A model generated the notes under the pieces. It worked only from the letters and a program-made list of their open reading frames with translations. It ran no database searches and was not told the DNA's origin. The translations under genes and the position numbers were made by a program. Below, one piece after another: positions 41,101 to 49,555 of a stretch of 64,000 nt of DNA. This stretch comes from Pseudomonas fluorescens (GTDB lineage Bacteria; Pseudomonadota; Gammaproteobacteria; Pseudomonadales; Pseudomonadaceae), in the NCBI RefSeq assembly GCF_004683905.1, contig NZ_CP038438.1, forward strand, positions 3,534,001 through 3,598,000, written 5' to 3'. Position 1 is the first letter of the stretch. Each line of letters begins with the position of its first letter.

Positions 41101-43892
41101 TTGACCAGATTGTTGTCGGCGGTGGCTGAAAGGTTGTTTTTGGTGCGCAATGTTCCGGCGTTTTCCAGATCCTTGCCGGCAATGAGCGTGACATCACTGC
41201 CTTGAATCAGCGCGCCGTTAGCTGCGAGGCGATTATTGGCATTGGCCAGGTAGAGTACCGGGACAAGCACTTGCTCGCCGTTTACCACGGCGTTTTCCAT
41301 CCAGACGATATCGTGAGTCAGTGCCGCGACCTGTTCGGATGTCAGGCTGACTCCCACTGCCAGATTGAGCTGATTTTTGCTGGCGATGGCGTTGTCCATC
41401 AGGTACTTGTACAGACCCTCATCGGTGGTCTGACCATCGATGAAGCGCTGGCCGGTACGTGCCACAACCGCCTGCTGGACCAGGCGCTGCTCATAGAGCC
41501 CGTCGCCCAATCGCTTGGCGCTCTTGTCAGGATCGTACCCAAGGTTCGACAGCAGATAATCCGAACCCATGAACTGCTTGAGGTCAGTCAATACCGGGTT
41601 GGTTTCTATCAGATACTTGTGTGCATTGGATGACTTGCTGGTCACCGGCAAGCCTTGTACGCGATTGATCGTGAAGTCGGTGGAGCGGCCAGGCAATGCC
41701 GTGCCACTGGTGTCGGCAGCGGGTGTGCTGACGTCGAGAGCGCTGGCCGTCGCACCCGTTTCGCCTGCCTTGTGATCAGCCGTCTTCAAGTCAACCGTAC
41801 TGCCTGAAGCCTGAGCATTGTTTGCCAGCTGGATGTTCCTTGGCTGGGTATCGGTCAAGGTTTGCTGGCGATTGGCGGGGCTGATCGCGGCGCCACCCAT
41901 GGTCCAGCTATCCGGACCGGTGGCGGTCGGCGTGCTGTTGCCTTGTCCGCTCAGACGGAACAAGCCGTTTTGCCCGGTGGGCAGACTGAAACCGGGCAGC
42001 GCTAACGGGTTGACTTGCTGTTGAGCCAGATCGGGTGGCAGCTGTGCGTTGATGTAAATCGGTGTCGAATAAGCGCTACCCGCACCTGTTTCGGTTTTGT
42101 TGCGGCCGGCTGCGACATAGGCGTAGTAAGGCCGTTCGACGCTGTTGCTGATTTTCTGCGTGGCATTGAGTGTGATGTTGCCGCCCGCCTGAATCACCGC
42201 ATCGTAGGCGTTGGTCGAGCCTGTTACCGTAATCTCCGGGCCGGTGAGCTCGCCCCCGCCCATCAACTTGATAAAGGCGCTCAGATCCGCTTCGACGTCG
42301 GGTGACGGCGTCCCACCGTTTTTCTTGTTGAACGCATCTGCTGCGGCGACTGCCCCGAAGATCTGCTTCACATAGTTCCAGTACGTGCGCTTGGTGACGA
42401 TCTCCTGCTCTTGCAAACCGGTGTTATTGATAGTGTCGGCATTGGCCACGATGTTGCCGGTGGCGGCAATCGTGCTACTGGTGTTGTTCAGCGTCGACGC
42501 ATTGATCGAGATGTCGCCGCCGCTGGTCATGCTGGCAGCCGCACTGCTGGCGTTGACTTTCAAACGATCGGTTTCAGCGATTTCCCACAGGCCATTTCGC
42601 CGCCCTCCACTACGGAAGTCACAGCCAACGATAGGAACCAGATTGCAATCAAGTTGCGTGATGACAACTGAACTTTTTTCTTGCTTGGTGTATTCCAGGA
42701 TCGCCCGAACGTTGTTGATGGTCAGGGCATTGATGGTCAGGTTCTGAGCGCTGTAGATGTCACCGGAAGAGTTATCCAGCAGATCGGCTTTGCCAGTTCC
42801 GGAATCCCTGCCGATGTAAACGTTGCTCAGCCCGTAGAGTTGGCCATAGGAGTTATTGAGGTTCGCAACCTGCAGGCGCATGTCGCCGCCGCTGGTGATC
42901 AACGCATTGGTGTTGAGCAGTGATCCGCTGGTCAGTGTCAGATTTTGTGCCGCAGCCAGCGTGCCGAAGTTGTTGACCGCTCCGGCATTGATGGTCATGT
43001 TGGCTGCCGAGGTCAGACGAGCGCCATTGTCCAGGCGGCCACCGACATTAAGCGTGGTGTCCCCGCCGCCGGCGATACTCGATGTCGCGCTGCTGAGACT
43101 CACCTGCGCGGCACTCAGATTCAGAGTACCCAGGCTACTGAGCCGCCCCGCGCCCCAATAAGCGCCACCGAGGCCGACATTCATCCGGCCGTCACTGGCA
43201 ATCAACCCGTCGTTGAGCCAGTTGACGCCATTGCCGGTGAAACTGTCAGACGCCAGCAATTGCCCGGTAGCGGTCTGGGTCAGACTGTTGACATTGACGG
43301 TAAGACGCCCGGCCTGGATAACGCTGCTGTTGGTCCAGCTGTCAGCACCGATCGTCAGGCCGCCACGGGTTACCAGCGCCCCCCCTGCATTCATCAGGTT
43401 GGCGGTGGATATATCAAACGTGCCGGTGCCGACGTGCAACAGGCTGCCGCCGGTATTGAGGAAGCTGCCGGTGCCGAGCGTCAGGTCGGTGTTGGCGGTT
43501 TCCAGCGTGCCGTTGCGGTTGTCGAATAGGCCGCCAATCTGGAAGCTGGTTTTGCCGCCGCTGCCGAGGGCACGCAACTGGCCGGTCTGGTTATCGAGGC
43601 TGGCAGCCTTGATGGCAAGGGTGCTGTCGCTTTCGATGATGCCCAGGCGGTTATTCAATGCGCCGGTCAGATTGAGGTCGATCTGCTGGCCGGCAATCTG
43701 GCCGTCGTTGTCGCCGCTGTTGTCGAAGTTGTTGCCGGTGACGTTGATTTTGCCTTTGGCGTAGAGGCCGCCATTGCGGTTGTCGAAGTTGCCGGTGGTG
43801 ATGACTGCATCGCCGCTTTGCGCCGAAATGCGTCCGCCGTAGTTATCGAGTCCACCCGGTGCGACGAGATTCACGCGTTGAGCCTGAATCAC
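38115..43892 (-). CDS. TpsA/CdiA-type exoprotein, C-terminal part with TreTu toxin domain (after frameshift)
   Basis: Continues the exoprotein started at 49531; the frame is open upstream to ~44117, and the GTG at 43892 is just its first start-like codon. The order is filamentous-haemagglutinin repeats (DNRNGxL, LDNQTGQL), haemagglutinin repeat region with GRDVxxxA units, a DUF637-like segment (AAFKETFSADSLKSAAIAGF), a pre-toxin region (AACGSGPGAQACRDNI), then a C-terminal domain TRVGRWMSPDELAQMQSSNK, GGGGQTFIS, SVYVEFDVPSSGLLQGGKEG. This matches TreTu toxins, ADP-ribosyltransferase-type effectors thought to modify EF-Tu. Confidence 0.85.
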   Translation of the reverse strand: MIQAQRVNLVAPGGLDNYGGRISAQSGDAVITTGNFDNRNGGLYAKGKINVTGNNFDNSGDNDGQIAGQQIDLNLTGALNNRLGIIESDSTLAIKAASLDNQTGQLRALGSGGKTSFQIGGLFDNRNGTLETANTDLTLGTGSFLNTGGSLLHVGTGTFDISTANLMNAGGALVTRGGLTIGADSWTNSSVIQAGRLTVNVNSLTQTATGQLLASDSFTGNGVNWLNDGLIASDGRMNVGLGGAYWGAGRLSSLGTLNLSAAQVSLSSATSSIAGGGDTTLNVGGRLDNGARLTSAANMTINAGAVNNFGTLAAAQNLTLTSGSLLNTNALITSGGDMRLQVANLNNSYGQLYGLSNVYIGRDSGTGKADLLDNSSGDIYSAQNLTINALTINNVRAILEYTKQEKSSVVITQLDCNLVPIVGCDFRSGGRRNGLWEIAETDRLKVNASSAAASMTSGGDISINASTLNNTSSTIAATGNIVANADTINNTGLQEQEIVTKRTYWNYVKQIFGAVAAADAFNKKNGGTPSPDVEADLSAFIKLMGGGELTGPEITVTGSTNAYDAVIQAGGNITLNATQKISNSVERPYYAYVAAGRNKTETGAGSAYSTPIYINAQLPPDLAQQQVNPLALPGFSLPTGQNGLFRLSGQGNSTPTATGPDSWTMGGAAISPANRQQTLTDTQPRNIQLANNAQASGSTVDLKTADHKAGETGATASALDVSTPAADTSGTALPGRSTDFTINRVQGLPVTSKSSNAHKYLIETNPVLTDLKQFMGSDYLLSNLGYDPDKSAKRLGDGLYEQRLVQQAVVARTGQRFIDGQTTDEGLYKYLMDNAIASKNQLNLAVGVSLTSEQVAALTHDIVWMENAVVNGEQVLVPVLYLANANNRLAANGALIQGSDVTLIAGKDLENAGTLRTKNNLSATADNNLVNSGLIEAGNRLDLLAGNNLVNKAGGIIAGRDVSLTATRGDIINERSVTTHESGVGDMNERSDFIDNAARIEAANDLTLKAGRDVINTGGVLKSGADTTINAGRDVNLVSAEKAFSSQRGLHTNDNVTQYGSTVDAGRDLNITAGRDLSVIASQIDAKRDVSMSATENLTIGSAADEEHSLYKSKKLTMQEDHVSQVMSGITAGGDVKLNAGKDLSVISSRVTAGDEAYLVAGDNLNILAAQDTDYSLYDMKKKGSFGKLKMKRDEVTDNKYIGSEIKSGGDLTLKSGGDQLYQVAKLDSGNNITLDSGGAITFEGVKDLHDESHTKTNNNAAWVSSKGRGNTDETLRQTQMIAKGNIVIKAVDGLKIDIKDVNQQSVSQTIDAMVKADPQLAWLKDAEARGDVDWRLVKEIHESFKYENSGVGPAAQIAIAIMMSFVMGPGGLALVSGGAGGVIATSLATTAVTSTINNKGNLGAAFKETFSADSLKSAAIAGFTAGVLNYADANWFAGGTSKTANILTSSNFTDVAIRTTGRAIISSGVSTAIGGGSFGDNFGAALLGEASSVAMATGFNWVGDTIKFPEGSLEKTVAHALMGGLLSKATGGDFATGAAAAGLNEALTNQLVKFADGNDQLHLMMSQLTGLLAAAAVDGNIQQGADIARNATQYNWLLHREVVAADKARAACGSGPGAQACRDNITRAVAALDGERQRDMEEFRRKTQRQALEEGWTLEQFNAANASYFSGIDRNELTTVYPPSMDPGFLAREAGIGVGKNAVALPGEAVKTAESIWKAVSSPLDTISAIAGGIGGLALGFKDWITSPIPSHALEKQFDKVATASAQELGGMAFDAATGLVTAYIGGRAVEWVGGKWVGAKGTANTALKLGETQTINDVSMTRVGRWMSPDELAQMQSSNKIVQGGGGQTFISTNGAADFKGAASKGSVYVEFDVPSSGLLQGGKEGWYKMIGPDASKSQQYLLNKQGGEHLPEVKNITVLDSK

Positions 43893-44083
43893 ACCGCCCT
43901 GGCGATTGTTATTCAGGTCGTAGCCATTCTTCAGCGCACCGGTCAGGCGCGCAGAGAACGCAGCTTTCAGGCTGGCGAGGACGCCGCCACGACTATCGAG
44001 GTTGCCAGCGTCGAGGGTAAGGTCCCCGGCATCGGCAATGATCCGGCCGCTCTGGTTATCGATGTCGCCGCTGGTGGTCAGGG

Positions 44084-47000
44084 TCAGTGCGCCCTTGCTT
44101 TGCAGAGTGCCCTGGCGTTGGCCAGACTGGCCGCCCGGATCTGTACATCGCCATTCTGGCTGTAGATCAAACCGTCGGCGCTATTCTGGATGACGCCAGG
44201 CGTGGTGATCGTCAACACGTCATTGGCCGCGACGGTGCCGCGATTGCGGTTGTCCAGGCCGCCACTGAGCAGGGTCATCAAACCCTGACTGGCCAGTTGG
44301 CCGCCCTGATTGTTGATCTGTGTGGCGCGTTGCAGCAGCAGTGCGCCACCGCTGGCGAGCTTGCCGTTGGTGTTGGTCAATGCGCCGAGCAGGTCGAGGG
44401 TTACGGCGCCATCGCTGGCCGCCATGCCACCGGTGTTATCCAGTGTGGTGCCGACAAAGCTCAGGTCCTGATTGGCACTGACACTGCCGCCGGCGTTGCC
44501 CAGCGTCATCGCCTGCATCGTCAGGGTAGCACCGCTGTAGATCGAACCACCCGCAGCGTTATTCAAAAGACCAGCGACGGTCAGAGCCTGCGCTCCGCCA
44601 CTGGAAACCACGCCCTTGTCGCTGTTATCCAGGCTCGCGGCGTTGACGTTAAGGGCTTTCTGGCTGACCAGTGCACCGGCACCGCTGTTGAGCAAGTCCC
44701 CGCTCAGTGTCACATCGAGGCTGCCGCTTTTGCTGGAGAGCGTGCCGCTGTTGCGGTTGTCGAGGCTCTGGGCATTGACGTCCAGACCTTGCCAACCGGA
44801 GATCAGACCGTTCTGGTTGTGCAGTTGGCTGCCCGTGAGGCTCAGCAGGTTGCTGCTGATCAGTTTGCCGCCGCTGTTATCGATGGCCCGGGTTTTAAGG
44901 CCGATGCTCTGGCTGCTGGAGATTTCGCCGCTGCGGTTGGTGAGGTCACGCAGGTGCTGAATGCTCAACTGGCCTTCAGTGGTGATCAGGCCGCCGTCGT
45001 TGTTCAGATCAGCAGCGGCCGCGCCGAAATCAATGGCGATGGCACTGCCCAGCAGCGAGCCGTTCTGGTTGTTCAAGCCGTTGCTGTTGACAGTCAGGCC
45101 AGTGGTGGCATTGATCAGCCCCAAGTTCTGGTTGGTGAGCAGGCCGTCGAGGTTAAGATCCAGATTCGAACGGCTGGTCAGTGTGCCGCCGCTGTTGTCG
45201 AGGCTGGCCGCTTTGACATCCAGCGCAGCCGCGGCAATCAGGCCTTTGATGTTGGTCAGCGCCTGGTCGATGCGCAGCGTCACGGCCTGGTTGCTGAGCA
45301 ATTTGCCGTTGCTGTTGTCGAGGCTGCGCGCCGTCACTGTGAACGCCTGGGTGCTGGAGATCTCACCGCCGTCGTTGTTGACGTCCTCAAGGTTCTTGAG
45401 CATCAGCAACGGCGCGCCGATCAGGCCGTTCTGGTTGTTCAGTTGACCGTGATTGAGGTCCAGGTCCAGCGACATGTTGCTGAACAACTGGCCGCCCTGC
45501 TGATCGAGACCGGTGACGTTCGCGGTCAGCGCAGCAACGCTGGCAATACGACCGCCATCCTGGTTGGTCAGTTGGGTCGCCTTCAGGTCCAGCGTATCGC
45601 CACTGTTCAACTTGCCGTTGTGGCTGTTATCCAGCGTACCGGTGTGCACCACTACCGCGCCTTTGGCGCTGAGGCTACCCCCGTTGCTGTTGTCGAGGCT
45701 GGCACTGCTGAGATTGAGGCTGGCGTCGGTGACGATCTGACCACCGCGGTTGAGCACCACGCCGGTGGTGTTCAATGTCAACGGCCCGGCAACCGACAGG
45801 CTGCCGAGATTGTTGGTCAGACTCGCCGCTGTCACGCCAAGGCTGCCCTCGGCGCTGATCAGGCCCTGACTGTTTTTCAGGTCACCGCTCAGGTCGAGCT
45901 TCAGGTTGCTCTGGCTCAGGAGCGCACCCGCAGTGCTGTCGAGGCTGCGGCCGGTCAGGGTCAGGTCGGTTTTACCCGAAATCAACCCCTTGGCACGGTT
46001 GAGCACTTCATCAACGGTCAGGCTCAACGCACCCTGCGCAATCAGCTTGCCGCCGTCGCTGTTGTCCAGACGACTGCCGACCAGCGTTACGTCAGCCTGG
46101 CTGGACAGCTCGCCGCCACGGTTGTCGACGGCATCGACCGTCAGTTGCAGCGCCTGATTCGCCCCGACGAGACCGCCGTTACGGTTGTCGAGGCTGTTGC
46201 CGGTGAGCTTCAGCCCGGCGGTTGCCATCAGTTCACCGTGCAGGTTATCGAGGGTCGCGACGTTAGCGACAACGTCGGCTTTGCCGGCGATATGCCCTTC
46301 GCTGTTGTCGACGCTGTCGGCTTTCAGATTCAGTTCATCATCAGCGATCAGCGTACCGCCTTGGTTGACCAGTTGGCCGTCCACCGTCACCCCGAGGGTG
46401 CCACGGCTGGTGATCAGGCCGCCGCTGTTGTCCAGGCGAGCGCTTTTGACATCCACGCTCTGCGCGGAAATCAGGCCCTTGACGCTGGCCAGCAGTTGTT
46501 CGATGCGCAGGGTCAGGCCCTGATTGCTGATCAACTTGCCGTTGTTGCTGTTATCGAGGTTTTGCGCGATCAGGGTGAAGGCTTGGGCGCTGGAGATTTC
46601 ACCGCCCTGGTTGTCGACATCCTTGAGGTTTTTCAGCACCAGCAGCGGCGAATTGATCAGGCCGTTGCGGTTGTTCAATTGGCCGTGGTTGAGGTCAAGG
46701 CTCAGGGAGGTTTTGCTGAACAGTTGACCGCCCTGCTGATCGAAGCCGGTGACCGTTGCGGTCAGGGCTTTGTCGCTGGCGATGCGGCTGCCGATGCCGT
46801 TGCTCACTGCGCCGGCGTTGAGCGTGAGGGCGTCACCGCTGACCAGGCTGCCGCCGGAGGCGTTGTTGAAGGCACCGGTGGTCAGCGCGGTGGCTTTCTT
46901 GGCGCTGATCAAGCCGCCCTGACTGTTGTCCAGACTCTGCGAAGTCAGGATCAGCCCGCTGTCAGTGGCAATTGAGCCCGCCTGATTGTTCAGGCTACCC

Positions 47001-49531
47001 GTGGTGGTCAGCGCCAGCGCGCCGGCGCTCGACAAGTGACCGCGTGTGTTATCGAGACTGCCCGCGTTTACAGTCAGCTTCCCTTCGCTGCTGATCAGAC
47101 CCTCGATATTGCTCAAGGCGTTGTCGAGACGAATATCCAGATTGCCCTGTCGGGTAACGAAATTACCGCCGCTGTTGTCCAGACTCTGCCCGATCAGCGT
47201 CGAGGTACCCACACTGAACAGTTGTCCGAGGGTCTGATTGATGACCCGGGCCACAGTCAGGCCAAGGGTGGTTCCGGCGAGGACTTTGCCGCTGTCACTG
47301 TTGTTCAGGCTTTGACCGATGACGTTCACATCGACGGTGCTGGAGATTTCACCGCCGCGGTTGTCGATCTCGCCGACCGTGAGTTTCAGCGCTTTTGTGG
47401 TACCGACCAGACCGGCCTTACGGTTGTCGAGCGACTGGCCACTGAGCAACAACGAACCTTGGGCGACCAATTCACCACCCTGGTTAACCAATTGCGTCAC
47501 GTTGGCGTTCAGATCGGCTTTGCTTGAGATACGCCCGGCGCTGTTATCGATGCGCGTCACACCGAGAATCATCGGCCCTGCCGCACTGAGCAAACCGCCA
47601 CGGTTATCCAGTTGCGTGCCGCTGTAGTTGACGGCGGCCTGACCATCGAGCAGACCTTTGTCGCGGTTGTCGAGTGCGCCAACGCTGAGTTGCAGGTCTT
47701 TGGTCGCGCGAACTTTACCGCCGCGGTTGTCCACGGAATCGCTGCGCAAGGTCAGGCGATCCTTGCCAACCACGCTGCCGCCACGGTTGTCGAGGCTGCC
47801 ACTCTGGACATCGACTGCACCTTTGGCGCTCAGCTCACCGTTCTGGTTATCGAACAAGCCAGTGATGCGCGCGGTCAGACTGCCGTCGCTGACGAGGCTA
47901 CCTTGCTGGCTGTTGTCGAGGCTGGCGGCGGTGATGCTGACATTCACCCCCGAACCCAACAAACCGTTGCGGTTGTTCAGCGCACCGATCAAACCGATGT
48001 TCAGCGCTACGTCACCCGTCACCTGGCCGTCGCTGTTGTCCAGCGTGATGGCGTTGATACGGGTGGTGCCGGCGCTGGATATCTCGCCATCGTGATTATT
48101 CAGATCGCCGAGATCGGCGCCGAGGCTGCCGTTGCTGCTGATCACGCCCTGGGTGTTGATGACCTTGCTGGCGTTCAACTGCACCGTCGAGTTGCCGAGG
48201 ACGCTGCCCTTGTTCTGATTGTCCAGGGTGGTGGCCGTGAGGCGCGTATCCTGCTGGGCGCTCAACGTACCGCCCTGGTTGCTCAGGGTTTGCGCGACGG
48301 TCGCCGTCAGGTTGCGACTGGCGATCACGCTTTTGCCGCTGTTGTTGAGGTTCTGCGCACTCAGGTTCACGTCGCCAGCGCTGTTACGGCTGTTGTCGGC
48401 GTTGACCCCGGCTTCAATGATGCCGTTGTTGCTCAGGGTTCCACCGGCGCTGAGGCTGATGCTGTCGCGTGCAGCGAGGTTTTGCTGGTTGCTCAGATCG
48501 CCTTGGGTTTGCACGTTCAGAGCGGTGCCAGCGTAGACCGGACCTTGGGCACTAAGGCTGTTGGCTTTGATGTTCACAGCAGTGGCTGCCGAGGTCTGCG
48601 CCAGGGTCAACTGGCCGTTGGCATCGATCTGGATATCGCCACCACTGGCAGCCAGGTTGCCCGCCAGTTTCACCCCGACCCCGGCCTCGGTGCCAACCAG
48701 TTTGATCGCCCCGGCATACATCCCGCCCAGCGCCGAGGAGTCAATCGCCAGTTGCGGTTTGGCGCTGCCGTCATCGGCACGGGCCGTGGCATTGAGGGTT
48801 TGTGCGTTGACGTCGTTGCGCCCGGCAACAATCGTCAGATTCTGCGCCTGGAGTTCAGCGTTGATCTTCGCGCTGCGGGTGATGATTTCGAAGCGGTCGA
48901 CGTTGTTGGCGTTGAGGCCTGCGCCTTCGATCGCCACAGAGCCCTGATCAACCTGAAAACGATCCAGTCGCCCCGCACCATCCAGCACCGGTTTGCCGGT
49001 GGTCAGCGTCACGCGCGGCGCGTTGATGAAGCCGCAACCATTACAGGTGATGCCATACGGGTTGGCCACGATCACTCGCGCCGACTGCCCCGCCACCTCG
49101 GTGTAACCGCGCAACTGGCTCGGGTTGCCGCTGATGACTTCGTTGAGAATGGCTTGCGCCGAGCCGCTGTTTTTCAGGTTCGGGTTGCCGATGATGTGCC
49201 CGGCCAACTGCGTGTTCGAGGTTTGCGTCGAGCCGTTGTTGAGGATGACACCCTGCGCGCCGACGTTGTAATCGTGGAACTGGTTATGCGACAGGCCGCT
49301 GCCGTTGGGCGCGGTGATGTTGATGATCGGCACCCCGTTACCGGCGCGATCAAGGGTGGTGCCAGGGTTGGCCACCACGATGCCGTCGGCCTGCGCCCAC
49401 ATCGGTTGCCAGAACATGACGTTCGCCAGCAGGAACGCCAGCCCGCGCTTGGGCATGCCCAGAAACGACTCACGGTTTTTTACGGCCGCAGAAGGCTGGC
49501 CTGCAAGGAAGGCGAACTGACGAACATCCAT
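44084..49531 (-). CDS. TpsA/CdiA-type exoprotein, N-terminal part
   Basis: N-terminal 1,815 residues of a two-partner secretion exoprotein. MDVRQFAFLAGQPSAAVKNR starts an extended signal peptide ending PMWAQA. The TPS domain carries SHNQFHDYNVGAQGVILNN, GNPNL and NPYGITCNGCGFINAPRV, recognised by TpsB. Dozens of LDNxGG-type ~20-residue repeats follow, forming a beta-helix stalk. The frame ends early in RALCKARAH because one base is missing near 44115; the remainder continues as 38115-44117. If the shift is real, the toxin tip is not made. Confidence 0.9.
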   Translation of the reverse strand: MDVRQFAFLAGQPSAAVKNRESFLGMPKRGLAFLLANVMFWQPMWAQADGIVVANPGTTLDRAGNGVPIINITAPNGSGLSHNQFHDYNVGAQGVILNNGSTQTSNTQLAGHIIGNPNLKNSGSAQAILNEVISGNPSQLRGYTEVAGQSARVIVANPYGITCNGCGFINAPRVTLTTGKPVLDGAGRLDRFQVDQGSVAIEGAGLNANNVDRFEIITRSAKINAELQAQNLTIVAGRNDVNAQTLNATARADDGSAKPQLAIDSSALGGMYAGAIKLVGTEAGVGVKLAGNLAASGGDIQIDANGQLTLAQTSAATAVNIKANSLSAQGPVYAGTALNVQTQGDLSNQQNLAARDSISLSAGGTLSNNGIIEAGVNADNSRNSAGDVNLSAQNLNNSGKSVIASRNLTATVAQTLSNQGGTLSAQQDTRLTATTLDNQNKGSVLGNSTVQLNASKVINTQGVISSNGSLGADLGDLNNHDGEISSAGTTRINAITLDNSDGQVTGDVALNIGLIGALNNRNGLLGSGVNVSITAASLDNSQQGSLVSDGSLTARITGLFDNQNGELSAKGAVDVQSGSLDNRGGSVVGKDRLTLRSDSVDNRGGKVRATKDLQLSVGALDNRDKGLLDGQAAVNYSGTQLDNRGGLLSAAGPMILGVTRIDNSAGRISSKADLNANVTQLVNQGGELVAQGSLLLSGQSLDNRKAGLVGTTKALKLTVGEIDNRGGEISSTVDVNVIGQSLNNSDSGKVLAGTTLGLTVARVINQTLGQLFSVGTSTLIGQSLDNSGGNFVTRQGNLDIRLDNALSNIEGLISSEGKLTVNAGSLDNTRGHLSSAGALALTTTGSLNNQAGSIATDSGLILTSQSLDNSQGGLISAKKATALTTGAFNNASGGSLVSGDALTLNAGAVSNGIGSRIASDKALTATVTGFDQQGGQLFSKTSLSLDLNHGQLNNRNGLINSPLLVLKNLKDVDNQGGEISSAQAFTLIAQNLDNSNNGKLISNQGLTLRIEQLLASVKGLISAQSVDVKSARLDNSGGLITSRGTLGVTVDGQLVNQGGTLIADDELNLKADSVDNSEGHIAGKADVVANVATLDNLHGELMATAGLKLTGNSLDNRNGGLVGANQALQLTVDAVDNRGGELSSQADVTLVGSRLDNSDGGKLIAQGALSLTVDEVLNRAKGLISGKTDLTLTGRSLDSTAGALLSQSNLKLDLSGDLKNSQGLISAEGSLGVTAASLTNNLGSLSVAGPLTLNTTGVVLNRGGQIVTDASLNLSSASLDNSNGGSLSAKGAVVVHTGTLDNSHNGKLNSGDTLDLKATQLTNQDGGRIASVAALTANVTGLDQQGGQLFSNMSLDLDLNHGQLNNQNGLIGAPLLMLKNLEDVNNDGGEISSTQAFTVTARSLDNSNGKLLSNQAVTLRIDQALTNIKGLIAAAALDVKAASLDNSGGTLTSRSNLDLNLDGLLTNQNLGLINATTGLTVNSNGLNNQNGSLLGSAIAIDFGAAAADLNNDGGLITTEGQLSIQHLRDLTNRSGEISSSQSIGLKTRAIDNSGGKLISSNLLSLTGSQLHNQNGLISGWQGLDVNAQSLDNRNSGTLSSKSGSLDVTLSGDLLNSGAGALVSQKALNVNAASLDNSDKGVVSSGGAQALTVAGLLNNAAGGSIYSGATLTMQAMTLGNAGGSVSANQDLSFVGTTLDNTGGMAASDGAVTLDLLGALTNTNGKLASGGALLLQRATQINNQGGQLASQGLMTLLSGGLDNRNRGTVAANDVLTITTPGVIQNSADGLIYSQNGDVQIRAASLANARALCKARAH

Positions 49532-49555
49532 GTCGATGGTCTCGAAGAATTTGAA

